A DNA stretch of 64,000 bases. Origin: Sporothrix humicola (taxonomy: Eukaryota; Ascomycota; Sordariomycetes; Ophiostomatales; Ophiostomataceae). Location: contig WNYE01000069.1 of the NCBI GenBank assembly GCA_021396245.1, positions 124,001-188,000 on the forward strand, read 5' to 3'. Below, in pieces: positions 21,360-33,900 of this stretch (the stretch's first letter is position 1; every line of letters begins with the position of its first letter). The notes under the pieces are model-generated. The model did not search any database, was not told the DNA's origin, and was given only the letters and a program-made list of their open reading frames with translations. The position numbers and the translations under genes were made by a program.

Positions 21360-23012
21360 AGCGACAGTAAACGCCCGCGGAAACCGAAACCGGCGCCACA
21401 GCTCCATCCGCAGCCGGATCCGGCCTACGATCGCGACATGATTGTTATGAAGCTTAGAATGGGAGGACTGTAGGGGACAGTATTATGGGTGCAGTTTCGT
21501 TGAGATAGGACTGCCTGGTATCATTTGCACTTTGTTACCATTTTTACGATTTCACTAAACGGATGGTTTGCCTGAGGGCATATCATGAGGTTATGCCCAA
21601 CATTATTTGCGATGCATCACAGAAACAATTGACCATATTTTTTACACTTTCACATGTTTTATGACGTGACTTGGTCAAGTAATTCCGTGTTCGCCTGTAT
21701 TTCTGCACATCACTTTGTACGATTGTGTGAAACAATGGATTGCTTAAAATATTTTTATTTTCTTTGTTTTGTTTTTTGTACTTTGTAAGCTGCTTAATTT
21801 TCTAAGCCTAGTTTGGGTTTCCCTCTCAGCCAGTTCAATCGGGGCCTGTTTTCCCCCTGAGGGTTGGTTTCATTCCCCGTTTATCTCCTTTTTCTTTCTG
21901 TTTTCCTTCGGGCCAATCCCGCAGCCTCTTTCGTATCGAGAATCCCATGGAATGAGAGTTCGTACAGAGAGAGCTGATAAAATGTTCCTCCTCTTTCAAC
22001 GTGGCTGATCGTTGCTAATTTTTTATCTATCCTAAATCTATCTAATGCCCGCATTTTGTTGAAGGAAGCGGATGTGTGGGTTGTGTGTTGACAGATGATG
22101 AAATATGAATATATGAAAGCGATGTCGTGTATCATGATGAAAGGCATGGAGGACCAGGTGCCTTGGAATTGAAGACTTGTTGAGTCGATGACCTGATGAG
22201 ATTGCCATGGCCAAGAACAGCCTGGTCATTGAGTTGCGGTTGCGCCGTTCGTTTGTCTTTCGTTATTCGTTTTCTTGTTCTTTTTTCAGATCGAATGCCG
22301 TCGTTTCATCGCGAGTTGTTGTAGTCGTGATGAGAGCCTTCCTCGTGCTCGTTGTGCGTAGAAATGAACAAAAAAAACACCGTCTTCTAGTCGGTACCAA
22401 TGGAGCAAAGTCCAAAAAATACAACAAGAATGAAAAAGTGACAACAAAAGTTGCACCAAAATTGCCTCTCGGGGCCAAGAAGAAAGGAAGAAATGCACAA
22501 TAGCAAAATGAGAAACACAACGAAAACGCCGCGATCCAAAAAAAAGTTGGGGATGTAAAAATCAATGAGTGGCAACAGCAAAAAAAGAAAACCAAACACC
22601 TAATCGTCGTGCCAAAAAGTACAACAAAAATCAGGTCTTTTTTCACGTGCTCGTCTCATAAAAGGTGTCGACATGAATCGTAGCCACCGGGGCAAAAGTA
22701 GAAGAAATGAAGTAAGTCATGCGTTGCCAGCTACCAAAGCTGTCGGGTCTTTTCCTCTCTCCAAAACGCCTTCAAGTAGAAGAAAGCAACGCAAAGCGCC
22801 TGCCGCAGCAGTGCGGGCTCATCCAAGATGTGTGCCAAAAATGTCGGGGAACAGAGTTATCACCGGCCAAATATAAGAAAACAAAATCTGGCGCTTGGAG
22901 CGGTAATATGGTGCAGACTGCTCCCCGGGCTGTCGTTTAATTGTCCGGCCGGACTGCCCAAGGCCGTCCCGGCATGGGTCCATAGAACCCGCCGGGTCCA
23001 CAAGTACCAAAA
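21360..23012. other. Intergenic, convergent 3' flanks
   Basis: The aminopeptidase and demethylase genes end towards each other here. AT-rich 3' flank sequence dominates at 21,480-21,780. Lysine-rich and basic open frames at 22,200-22,880 lack coding features. I see no gene. Confidence 0.55.
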
Positions 23013-23020
23013 CTAGTCGT

Positions 23021-26000
23021 TCAAGTCGGGTTGGAACTCAGGTCTAGCAACTGGCTCGTAAAGATACGGTTCAAGCTGCTGCGGCTCTGGTGACGACGGC
23101 GAGGCTGGTGAAGGCAACGGAGCCGGTAGGACGATGGCAGGGACGAGTCCGAAATGCTCCGGAGTTGCTGCTTGAGCTGCTCGGCGGGGGATTGAGTAGT
23201 ACCGGCATCGGGAGGGGTCGTATCCTCCAGGGTCGGGCTCATCATAGCCATGGGCGATTCCGGAACCATCGGGGGGCTGATCGTACCAAAACCACCAAAG
23301 TCACCACCACTTCCACCGAGGAGCATCGAATCAGGACCCAGGTTGCCAGGTCCGCCGAAAGAGTACGACGACTGGTGACTGGGGACGATGTTGGCCGGGG
23401 CACCAAGACCTCCTGCGGGCAGGCTCAAGGCCGTCGACATTGGCGACGGCGGTGAGAAGTTGATGTCCATTTCTTGCGCAAACGAACCCAGCGGTGCGTG
23501 GAAGTTCTGCTGCCATGCGGCGCCGAACTGAGGCCGAATAGCGGGGTGCTGGAAGCCGTTTGTGGATCCTGAGGGTGTCGAGAAGTCAAAGGCGCCCATC
23601 TGCGGGCCAGGGCTGCCGATGAAAGGGCTGGCATCCACACCGCCTGGTGAGTGAGGAGACATGCCGGGGCCCATGATCGATTCGTACGACGCGTAAGACG
23701 ACACAGAAGAACCTGGACGGTTGTTGTAGTTCATGTTGTGAGCCGACAAGAGCGGGGACGAAGCCGTCGATGAGGGTGCCGGTGGCGGGCCAATGTAGTT
23801 TGTGTGCGGTGATGGGCGGCTCAGTCCACGCAGACCTCCACCCAGGCCGAGGCCAAAGCTGCTGACACTACTCATACTGCTGATGCTGCGCTTGTGGAGC
23901 TTAGCCGCTGCCGCTGCAAGAGAGGCTGCTCCGGAGCTGCTCTTTCTGACCCGGTTTGGGCCACGAATAATGCTGTTCCGTCTGCTGCTATTGCTGCTGC
24001 TCGCATCTGGGTTGTTGCTGGATTCTCCGTTGTTCTCGCTGCCAGCCGTTGTCGGTTTGCCTGCGGAGACGGTGGCATATCCATGAGACAAGTTGGGGTG
24101 TTGAATCTGGGGGAACTTGCTGCTAGCAGCACCCGCCTTGGGCATGGAAAAGTACGGACCAAACGGCGCTTTCTGGCTCGCAGAAGCAGACCGGTGACGA
24201 TTGCGGTGCCCAGGCTGGTGTGTTCTTGACGCAGGCTGCTGGGGATGGACGAACCCGTCCGAGGTCTTGCGAATCTTATTCGCGCTTCCGTCAAGAGGTG
24301 CGAGCGGCGATACTGATGTCGAGGCAGGGGCAGAAATGGCGGTAGGAGCAGACGCCGGAGTAGACGCAAGGGTGGGAGCAGGGACGGGGGCGGGGGTTGC
24401 CGTCACGGGTCCTGCTGAAGCAGGTGTCGCGGGAGCAGCCGCGGCACGAGCAGGCGTGGGGGCTGCAGCTGCAGCTACAGGTGTGGCGGGAGGTGCGATG
24501 GCAGGCACTGGAGCGGCAGAGGCAGTACCAGTGGCTGGGGCAGAAGTAGCAGGTGCAGGCGCAGGCGCAGTCGTCGATGAAGGGGCAATAGGAGGCGGCG
24601 CCGGAGATGCGAGCACGACCGGCGAGGTGTGTGGAACGTAAGGAGGCTTGATAACGCTGTATGACCTCCGCGGCTCTACAGTCGACGGTTGGATGCCAGA
24701 TTGGCCTGCAGTTTGGCCGGGAACCTGTTGGATGTGAGGGTTCGGTGCCGACAGAGGAGCTGCCGGGACGGAGAAGACAAAGGCTCCGGTGGAAGAGGTG
24801 GGAGCAGAAGGGCGCGAATGATCCACAGCTGGGGGGACGGCTGGCGGCAAAGAGTCCAGGAAGTTGCTATTCTGGTCGTGGACGGGGTTGGCCAGGTCGC
24901 CGGTGTACTGTGCCTTGGCATCGGTGGACTGCTTGCCAAGGTAGTGCCAGAGCTGATTCGCCTTGTCGAGGTCAACCTTTTCTTGGTCGGGGGCTGGCAC
25001 GAACGACGTTCCCTCACAGTCGCGGAACTGCTTCCATGTGTAACCTTCGACAAACACGTCACCAGGGGTAGGGCACAGCGACGAAGCATTTTGCGCCTGC
25101 TGGCCGTCCAGGTCCTTGTTCGACGCAGATTCGGGCTGGGTGGTAGACTTGAGCAGCCGGCGATAGTCAGCTGCGTCAGGCACCAAGAGCCATTTCCAGC
25201 TCACCTCAACTTCCTCGCTGTAGGATTGAGTGGTCAGTCACATGCCGGTTTCACGGTTTCATGAAAAGAAAGAAAGAAAAAAAAAAATTAAAAAATCGAG
25301 AGTAACGCATCAAAACATACCCGCTAGGAATTGTACGAAGCAACACAGACTCTTCGTCTGGGCGGTTTTCGATCACAGCACCAGCAAAAATGTCGCTGCG
25401 GTAGAGTTGCATCTGGCAGATGGCACCTGGTTGAAGACCCGCAGCCGCTGAGCGGATGCGGTCAATCTTTTCGAGGGCCAGCGAGTCCAATTTCCTGTCG
25501 CGCTTGGAGCGCTGGAAACGGCAGGTAAACTCAAACGTGTGGTGTGAGTGCGAATGCTCACTGTCGCTCTCGCCCGACGTTGAGGCATCGACCTCGTTGA
25601 TAAAGACACCGGCAGCTGCTGCACACGTTGGGTGGTACGAACGTGTGCACTTTGCGTGTGAACACTTGAGGCAAACGCCCTTGCGAAGACGGCAGTACAG
25701 GCACCGCAGATCCATCCTAGGCATCTGGATATCCTTCACGCCCTTGACCACCTCTTTGCCGTCGACAGTCTCGATGCGAATCTCGGGAAGATAGGTCGCA
25801 CAGAGGCGGTGGGCGTCGCGGCCGTCGTCCGTGGGCAACAGCTCCGAGTCGGGGAAAGCGTTGGGGCACAGACAGCAGGGAGAGCTGTCGCCAGACCATA
25901 GGCGAGTCCGCATCTTCTTCAGTCTCCGGCTGTCCTCGTCGTCGTCGGCATCGTCAATGTCAATCTCGCCCATAGCTCTGCGGCGTTTTGTCGACGGCCG

Positions 26001-28627
26001 CATGGTCCGCTTGCGTTTCTTGGAACCAGGGAATTTAACACGCCTGCCACGGCCGCCAGAGGGCGGTGTTGGCAAGCCAGTCACGGAGTCGGCATCGTCG
26101 TGATCACCCTCCTCCTCTGAGTCGTCTTCATCGTCGTCCTCGTCGAAATCCTCTTCGTCATCGGTGGAGATGCCGCGCAGCTTGCGCTCGATTTCGTAGA
26201 CGTCAACCCAGACACTGTCCTGTGCCTGGGCACACTCGCACTTCTTGGCAATCTTGCCCATAGGGAGCCAAGATTCCAGGGCGAAATTGACGGCCTCGGC
26301 GCAGTTGTATCCTAGGTTGTATCCGGAATGGTAGCCGTAGGGGTAGGTGACGACAAACTCGCCGGGGTAGGACACACACTTGTTGACCCGGATGTTGTAG
26401 TGCTGCTGGAGATGCGAGGGGGAAATCAAGAAGGCCTTGTGGCGCAGGAACTGGTCGCAGGCCTTGGCATCTGCAGGCCAGATGTTCTTCATGGCAGCCT
26501 CAAAGCGACGGGCGTCGCCCTGTGAGATGCTGTACCACTGCTTGGGAGCGCCAAAGTGCAGGTAGTTGATGCTGTAAAGGTCGACATCCTCCAGGTGCCA
26601 GGCAAAAGTGGCCTTCCACATGCCCAGGTACAGATACGCGGTATTGACACCAGGCACCTTGGTACCCAGGACATCCAGCAGGTTGGGCAGCTTGTTGAGG
26701 TTCCAGAGCTTGGTGTTTTCGCTGAAAAGCGTGCCGGGGAGATCGGCGCCGTACAGCGGCTGTGCGTACGTCAAAGTCTTCCAGTAGGTCCGTTCCAATT
26801 CCTCGCAGCGTTCGGGGGTGTAGTCAGACACGTCCATACGGTAGTCCCAGTCCTTGAAGGCAGCTTCGTCAATCTTGGCAGACCCTTCGCGCTTGCTATA
26901 CTTGCGGCGGGCAGAGGTCGACTGAGTCTTGTTGGTCGATCCTTGGCGAACAAAGCCCATCCGGCGAGGGGCCACGGGGATGTCGGACATATCGTCATCC
27001 TCCTCCTCCTTGATCGGATGTTCCACCTCGACTGAGGACATAACAGTGCTGGCAGCATCATCGTGTTCGTCGTGGTGTTTGCTGGCAGTATCCTGGGGCG
27101 ACTCCACACAAGTCTTGTCGTCGTCCAAGACCATCTTTTCGTCGTCGCCACGCTGCGACTCGGGCGTCATAGGGCGCGGCTCGGAAACTGTGGAAGCGTT
27201 GTCATCGTCGGCTGTATGGCGTTGCGTACGACCGCCGCCACCTCTACGGCCACCGCGACCCCGCTTAGCACCACCCTTCTTTGCAGAAGCTGAAGCTCCT
27301 CCAGAAGCTGCAGGCGCAGCACGGGCGCGGGGTGCAGGCTTCGGCTTGTCGGCATTGGCACGGCGTTCTCCACGGCGGGCAGGAGGCTGATGCTCGCTCT
27401 GGTCGCAAAGCTGGCGCCACTGGGGGAGATTGTAGGTCCGTTGGTGGAGGATGTTGACTTGACGGTAGGTACCGTTGGATCCCATGATGTCCTGTTTGAT
27501 CGGTTCGCGGACCTTGACGGCCTTCACCAAGTCGTCGAGTGGCTCGAGGGAGTCCTTCCATTCTTGCGGGGGGATGATCTTGACGATTCCAGACTTCATG
27601 CCATACTTATCGATTTTGCCCATCTAAAACACGGGACGAAAGAAACGGGTGGTTAGACTGTATATCCAAGATGGGGTTTCCAAAACAAACAAAGCCTTAG
27701 GCAGTATCACTGGATACAGAGGGGGAGGACAGGCAGGCATGGCATGTCAAGAGACAAAGCCATTGACACACAAGAGGATAGGTCAAGGGACAGGGATAGG
27801 ATAGCATGTTCATGTGAAAGGGATTGATAAGGCAGTGCAAGCATGAAAGAGAGATAAGCCAGGAAGCAGCGGGGAGGGATGGAGCGCACAAATTTCTTGA
27901 AATCACGGAACTGGTGCATGGTCGGCCGGAACACTGGGACGGTTCCAGAGTAGTGGTCGGGCTCGACCTCGCCGATATCGTCCTCCTCCTCAGCCGCGGC
28001 AGCAGGAGCATCGGCAGAGGAAGGCTTGTCGTCAGACGTTGGCGTTGTCGAGGAGCACTGGGCATCGGCAGCCGGTGCGGCATCGGAGGCTGCAGCAGAT
28101 GCGGCATAAACGGTGTCGGCCGCTGCAGCCGTCGGAGTCGTGACGGAGGTCAGCGTAGCGTCGACATCCTCGGGCTGCAGGCCACGGAAGGTCTCGGCCA
28201 GGGCATCGTCGTCGAGATCGCTAAGCTCCGAGTCCGAGCTGCCGTCAAGCTTGGACGCATTGTTGCTGTCGGGTGGCGAATGAAGGCCAATCGCGGCACG
28301 GTCGGATCCGGGGCCAGAGGCAGCGGCAGTGGTCGTGGCAGAACCGGGGGCCACGTTCTCGTTGGTCTGGCTGGCGGTGGGAAGGGAGGAGGAAGAGTCG
28401 GAAGCCGCCGGAGGGGCTTGCTGGCCAGATTTGGCGTTGGCGGCGGAGGCAGAGAGGGAAGGGGTGGCAGTCGGCATCATCGTGGTCGCAGTGGAGTCCG
28501 GAGCGGCAGCCTTAGTCGAGGAGGCAAGGACGTTGGCATCAAGCGGTTGGAGGGAGCTCGCGACGGCGATGGTGTCGGCTTCCCCCCCAAGCGCCTGAGC
28601 GCTGATCGCTTTGCTGGACATGGCCAT
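23021..28627 (-). CDS. kdmA: KDM4-type histone lysine demethylase (JmjN-JmjC-PHD)
   Basis: Three exons, 28627-27890, 27623-25321 and 25217-23021, read as 1,745 residues. The intron 27889-27624 (266 nt) splits JmjN: exon 1 ends VFRPTMHQFRDFKKF and exon 2 continues KIDKYGMKSGIVKIIPP. JmjC lies at about residues 525-690, with the iron ligands His and Glu in FAWHLEDVD (near 590) and the distal His in YGYHSGYNLGYNCAE. A Cys/His-rich PHD/extended PHD unit follows at about 830-925. The third exon is a long Ser/Pro/Ala-rich tail. By family it demethylates H3K9me3 and H3K36me3 using Fe(II) and 2-oxoglutarate, in the nucleus (A. nidulans KdmA; yeast Rph1 relatives). The last ~35 codons look wrong: at about 23,130 a more protein-like frame, ending at 23,013 with EPYLYEPVARPEF, takes over (see findings). 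Confidence 0.9.
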
Positions 28628-30769
28628 TCGAAAAGGCTACACGCGATCGTGACTGGGGGGGTTTGTAGCCTGGAAGTGAAGGGGGGAGCGAGGCGGAGGT
28701 GACAACAGGGCGAAGGTGGTGAGGTGATAACACGCAGCGTCAAAAATGAAGCTGCGTGTTGGGGGGGTGGATTGTTGCGCAGGCCGAGAAGCGTTTTTCG
28801 TGAGGGCTGCTGGCTGCTGCAGGCACCTCCGGGACGAGTGTTGCGTTTGCGTTGAGAGAGAGATGCGGGCGAGAGAAGGAGAGGAGGAGAGGGAGGGAGG
28901 GAGAGAGGGCGGAAAGAGATGCTGTTGAATGGCGTGCTGGCGTTGTTCGTGGTCGTTGCTTGTCGGATTTCGGGAGGGTGTGAGAGATCTCTTTGTCGCA
29001 ACAAACAAGGAGACGGAGGAGAAAGCGAGAACAGCGTCGGCCAGGGGAAAATGCAAGTACGGAGCAGAAACGTCGAACGAAGTGGCAGGAACCCCCTTGG
29101 CTGGCTTTCGGAGGGAAGGTACGAGGGTGCGTGAGAGGGGCGATTTGATAGGGAAGGAAGGGGGGAATGCTGCATATGGTGGAAGAGGGCAAGAGCGGCC
29201 GACGAAATGGAGCCTGCTCGCAGCGAAATGAGATTTCCGGTTGGGCAGCGTTTCCAGCGAAATACTGAGCAGCAAAACGGGCTGAGGAAGGAACGGCGGG
29301 CGTGACGGATGGGCGAGTGAGAAAGCGAGATAAGTCCCACAGTAAGACCAGTGGCGCTGGAGACTGTGCAAGATTTGTATGAGTGTGGGTGGGCTGACAG
29401 TGTGCTGTGCTCACGCCGTTCTGCACTGTGTGCAGACACTCAGCGATACTGTACTACGTCTTAGGTTTCTTTTTTGGAAGCCTGCTCAGCTTCCAGCTTC
29501 CAGCTTCACCTGGCTCTTCCGGAGCACAGAACGATCTAATGGCCAGTTACGAGTACAAAAAGGCGCAGCTAGAGCTGTCAATGCGAGGCCAGGTTCGAGA
29601 AAAGAGAGCATGACGACTCGAGCAGCCAGTGGCGACTGTGTTTGCCAACGTAATCCATATAGCAGAACGACGCAAAGTACACGCTCCGTTTGACACGGTG
29701 CAAGGCCGGACTCAGACGCGACAACGTGCATCAAGGGATGATGAATGGGCCATTTTTGGCGGTTTCAGATGGCTCTTTCCATTCCATCGCCTGTTTCTCG
29801 CCCTCGAGCGATCTGCCAGACGAGGCCGGCAACGGCTCTGTTGGAAACAGCAGAAACAGCAGAAACAGCAAATTGTATCTCTTCGTTCCCCTTTTCTTTG
29901 TTCTCGATCGTCGCCTTGAATGGCACAATCAGAGGCAGCGTCGGGCGGCAAAGCGAGAAAGGATCCATCTGATGCCATTGTTGCCTTACTGAGAGTGTCT
30001 TTTTGTCTTTCTGCTTTCTTCTTATCTTTTGCTAGCTCTGTCTCTCACCTTTCGCGCTCCCGTCGAAATAGTGCTGTTTCGCAAGGAACGGTTTTAGACG
30101 GGGGCCTTGGCGGCTCAGGTGCACTACTAGGCCGTGTTTCTGGTATTGGCACTGTGTGCTCAAGGCACAAAAGGCACAAAAAGGGCTGGAAAGACGAGCC
30201 AAGCGAGCAGGCTTGGGGCAAAGTGCGGCTTTAGCGGCCGCGACAGATATTCCATCATCGTTGGTAATTTCCCTCTAACGGCCCCCAACAGAAAACGGAA
30301 GGAGGTGGCTGGAGGTATCTTACGAGACACGAGACGAAAGACTAAAGGACAAGACTGAAGACATGGCGATGCAAGGAGAAGAACGGCGAGAAACAAAAAT
30401 AATAAGGACCCGAAGGACAATTCCTCGGGAGAAATTACTGTATGATATGCGCATGAGAAAAGAGAGAAAGAAAAACGTGTGGAAACCGTCGGCCGAGGAT
30501 ATGTGACGAGATATCCCACGTTTTCACACAAACGGCAGACGGGAGGCAACAATTGCCAATATCAATCCAGGTCGAACCGAAAATGGCATTCGAAACAAAT
30601 AGACAACTCAAGAAACACAAATCACAACCCGAGCAGCCACGCCCAAACGAGTGGGCTGCAGCAGAGGTGGCCCGCGATAGACGAAGAATTTTTTGCTCGA
30701 GGATACTGGCTGCAGTAGTCAATCGCTCTGTCCGGGTCGCGCACACACAAAACCACAACTCATGCCAGA
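28628..30769. other. kdmA promoter/leader and gene-free flank
   Basis: At 28,630-29,340 the minus strand is strongly pyrimidine-rich, the normal leader of a fungal gene starting at 28627; open frames there are by-products of this composition. A short (AGAAACAGC)3 repeat lies near 29,849. From 29,400 to 30,769 I see no supported gene. Confidence 0.5.
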
Positions 30770-31021
30770 TCAGGTGGGAAGGTGCGCTCCGAAACGGGGC
30801 CAAGTAGACAGTGAGGCTGGTGCATCGAGCATGACGATGGTTGCGCCTGCCACGAGAGCCATTTTTTTCACTCTGTTTTTATCCTCATGGTTCTCCAGTT
30901 CTTTCCCTTCCTGCTTCAACCCCATTCTAGCATCCTCATGTTCGCCTTGGCGCCGGGCCTTTCCTGCCTCTTCTGCGGCCTTCCGCGCAGCTATTTCGGC
31001 ATTCAGCCAGTCACATCGCAT
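30770..31021 (-). CDS. Possible small hypothetical gene or last exon
   Basis: An 83-codon frame starts at ATG 31021. It is rich in G-starting codons and encodes a charged, Ala/Lys/Glu-rich helix-prone segment (roughly residues 5-55), then a hydrophobic KKMALVAGATIVML stretch. Just upstream on this strand is a good 3' splice site (pyrimidine tract ending TTTTCTGAACAG at about 31,042), so it may be a terminal exon. I do not recognise the protein. The opposite strand also has open frames, so the call is weak. Confidence 0.25.
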   Translation of the reverse strand: MRCDWLNAEIAARKAAEEAGKARRQGEHEDARMGLKQEGKELENHEDKNRVKKMALVAGATIVMLDAPASLSTWPRFGAHLPT

Positions 31022-31041
31022 AGGGCGGCCATCTGTTCAGA

Positions 31042-33900
31042 AAAGGGCAGGAGCGATGGGCGAAAAGGCAAGGAAACTGGAAAGGACAACACAGCACTGG
31101 CGAGTAGCTCGAAGCTTTGTCCGCAGCTAACAAGCAGAAAAAATACGGAGCACGACAAGTGCACTTGCCGCCAAAGCACCGTTTAGCACGATGTTCTCGA
31201 TGCCTTTTTGCGCCAATCACGACGCTCAATCCATCGCGCCTGCCAAAAAGTCAAAGATTGGCAACACCGTCCAAGAGATTGTCGCATAGATTTTCATATT
31301 TCGTTTCCCGACGCCTCGTACCTTTTCCCGACGAGAGGGGTTTTTATATTGCTGTTTCGTCTTGATTTTGTATGTGCGTTTGGTCATTTGAGGATGATTC
31401 AAAAGTGCATATTAAATTCATAAGCATCCATGAGTTTCCAACATGTTGGCCGGTTGGCTGCACGATTTTTTGATTTTTTTTTGGTAATATTTCTGTAGAA
31501 CTTGCCAGCCAGTCGCACCTACCGTTTTCGTGTTGCCCCTTATTCACACTGTACGCATGGTACCACCCGAGCAGGCGGCTCAAAAATGACTCGTCAAAGT
31601 AGAAACGGTGCGCCTTTTCACGTATCCACACCGTCCGACCACCAACCCACAAATTTTGTTCAGGATGGCGCCGACTGCGCAGCCGACCAGACTGAGAATC
31701 AAAATAAAAATAAAGAAGGCAGGGGAGAAGGCCCGCCAACAACGTAATGGTGGGGCACGAACTGAGGATCGTGAGATGGTTGTGAGAGGGAAAACGGGCT
31801 TGTCGCCGAGACTAGAGGGGCGTTCTCTCGAGGCAGGAGCGACAAGAGGCGATGTCGAGCAGGAAAGCACGATGCACTACGGAGTATTTGGGCTGTGACA
31901 AGAAAGCTGCAAAAAATAGCGAGCCGCGGGTTGCGCCCCGTTATCCGCATACAACAATTCAATATCATCTTCTCTCGATCCTAAGCTTCATCGATATGTT
32001 TTATCTCGCTCCTCTTCCTCACAAATTACCCCTCCATCAAGCTGCGATATGTTGACGCGACTTGCATCCCTCGAGACGTGTGTGCCCTATGCAACAATGA
32101 GGGGTTGTCTGTTTTTTTTTCCTGTGTCTTACTGCCTTGCCTCCTCACGGTTTCATGCGGCTTGTCCATCTTTGCTATGATTTTGTGCAGATTTTTTTCA
32201 TATCCGGACCTGGCCTGGTCCTACTGCACGTCGTGCATGAAGCTCCATCACGCAGAGCAAGCCAGGGTCATGAGTGGCTGGCAAACAATACGGCAAAATG
32301 TGAAATGTGAACGACGACAAAATGAACGACAAAAGAGGCAAGAAAATAAAAAGAAGCACATTGAAAAGTGGAGAGGCCGAGAATGACCAGAGAGATCGCT
32401 GCCGCCCAAGTTCTGGAACGGCCACCACCCCTTTTTTGCAACCCAGAGTGGGAAGTGGGCAAAGACGAGTGGGCAGGGCTCGCGGTCGTATGCAACCAGA
32501 GACGGATGGGGCCTTGTGTTTTTACGACGTTCTGTCTTGGTTTTGGTTTCTAGGTTTCGTTTTATTTTGTGCATTTGTTCTGTTGATTTATGTCTGCATT
32601 CATTTTCACAATCTCAATCGCAGCTCTACTCAAAATACGGAATATCCAATGACTCTTTCCCTCTATCATCACCCGTTTTGTCACATTTCTTCTGCATCTG
32701 CAGCTCCGGGATTATCTTCCTCCTGTGTGACGTCTTTCGTTGTTGAGCGCCCATTCCAGAGTTGCCTTAGGCATCGACACAGCTTTAAAAGTTAAAGTGT
32801 GTGCGTGCCATTGGCCAGCCCGCTTGGCAAAGTCGCACTTTTTGTTTCGTTTCTGTGTCCAGGACTTCCAGGCTAATGACGTTGGCGCCAATCAGCGCCG
32901 CGTCTCGCCCACCCTCCCTCTTTCTGAAAGAGCCAAGCTTCTAGCTTGTCCTTCACCGCTCAATTGAACGCGTGTGAGTGACGGCCGAAAAGGAAAAAAG
33001 GAACAGAAAGACTGAGAAAAAGTGGGAGAGAAAAAGTGGTGCCGCATGCCAGTCACTGATGAAGAACAAGAAGAACAGGAGAGAACACCAGAGAAAATGA
33101 AAACATGACCGGTCACATGTTCTGAGCCTCAGACGACGTCTCATCAGAAAGAGCGAGAGATGCACTCAAGAGAGAAAAAAAGCTCAGACCATCTCAGACC
33201 AGATAAATCTCAAAAAGCATCCCACACAACAGGGACCACTCTCCATGCCTTCTGAGACCTTGGGTTCATGTACGGCGACGGAGCTCGCCAGGGAGGTGAA
33301 AACTTTGACCGAACTCAACGCGTACAAGGGACCGGAAAACGCGTGAGAAGCACAGACGGGGCAAGGCGATGGAGAGATGTGAGTTGAGTGAGTGCATGGC
33401 CGTCAGCCCAGTCTTGTACCCAGGACGCGCATGTCGTGTTCGAGTTGCCTAGACACAGGTACAGACAAACACGGGCAACGTGAGAAACGGCCGTCTGTGC
33501 TACAATGATCTGAAGATTCGTGAAAATGTCAGGAGCTTGAAAGAAATGGAGATACCGTCCTAGCTGTTCTATTCTTGTCGAGGGCTGCCAAATCCAAAAT
33601 CAACCCTGTAAGACATGAAACAGCTTGCCCTCGGCTTCGAGAGTGCAGTGTATCCGGCCGTGCATCAAATTCGCTCTGCTTGCCAGATGAGCATATCATG
33701 GCAAACGCAAAAGAACAAAGGAATAGAACTTCAGCATGTCCTCGAGCAGATTTGACGTGACTCGTGATGAGAGTCTTCTGCCATGTTTATCGCCCTCGGG
33801 CAGCCGCATTGAATTGCAAACAGAATATTCCTCCAACCTGTAGCCGTCCTTGCCTTTATTTGCTCCCTCGTAAGGCTTGCCCAATTACCCAGTTTGGGCC
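31042..33900. other. Gene-poor region
   Basis: Mixed-composition sequence with many short open frames on both strands but no recognisable domain. Two fragments look mildly coding: 31,580-31,870 (-), which would give one hydrophobic helix, and 33,696-33,884 (-), a hydrophilic frame beginning at a TTG. Neither has supporting splice structure, so neither is called. Confidence 0.4.

Noticed and set aside
28637..29439. Three overlapping minus-strand frames upstream of kdmA
   Set aside because: Caused by the pyrimidine-rich leader; Ser/Pro/Phe-rich translations without domain features.
31580..31870. Small membrane-protein-like ORF on the minus strand
   Set aside because: One hydrophobic stretch only, no splice or codon support; T-rich sequence yields such helices by chance.
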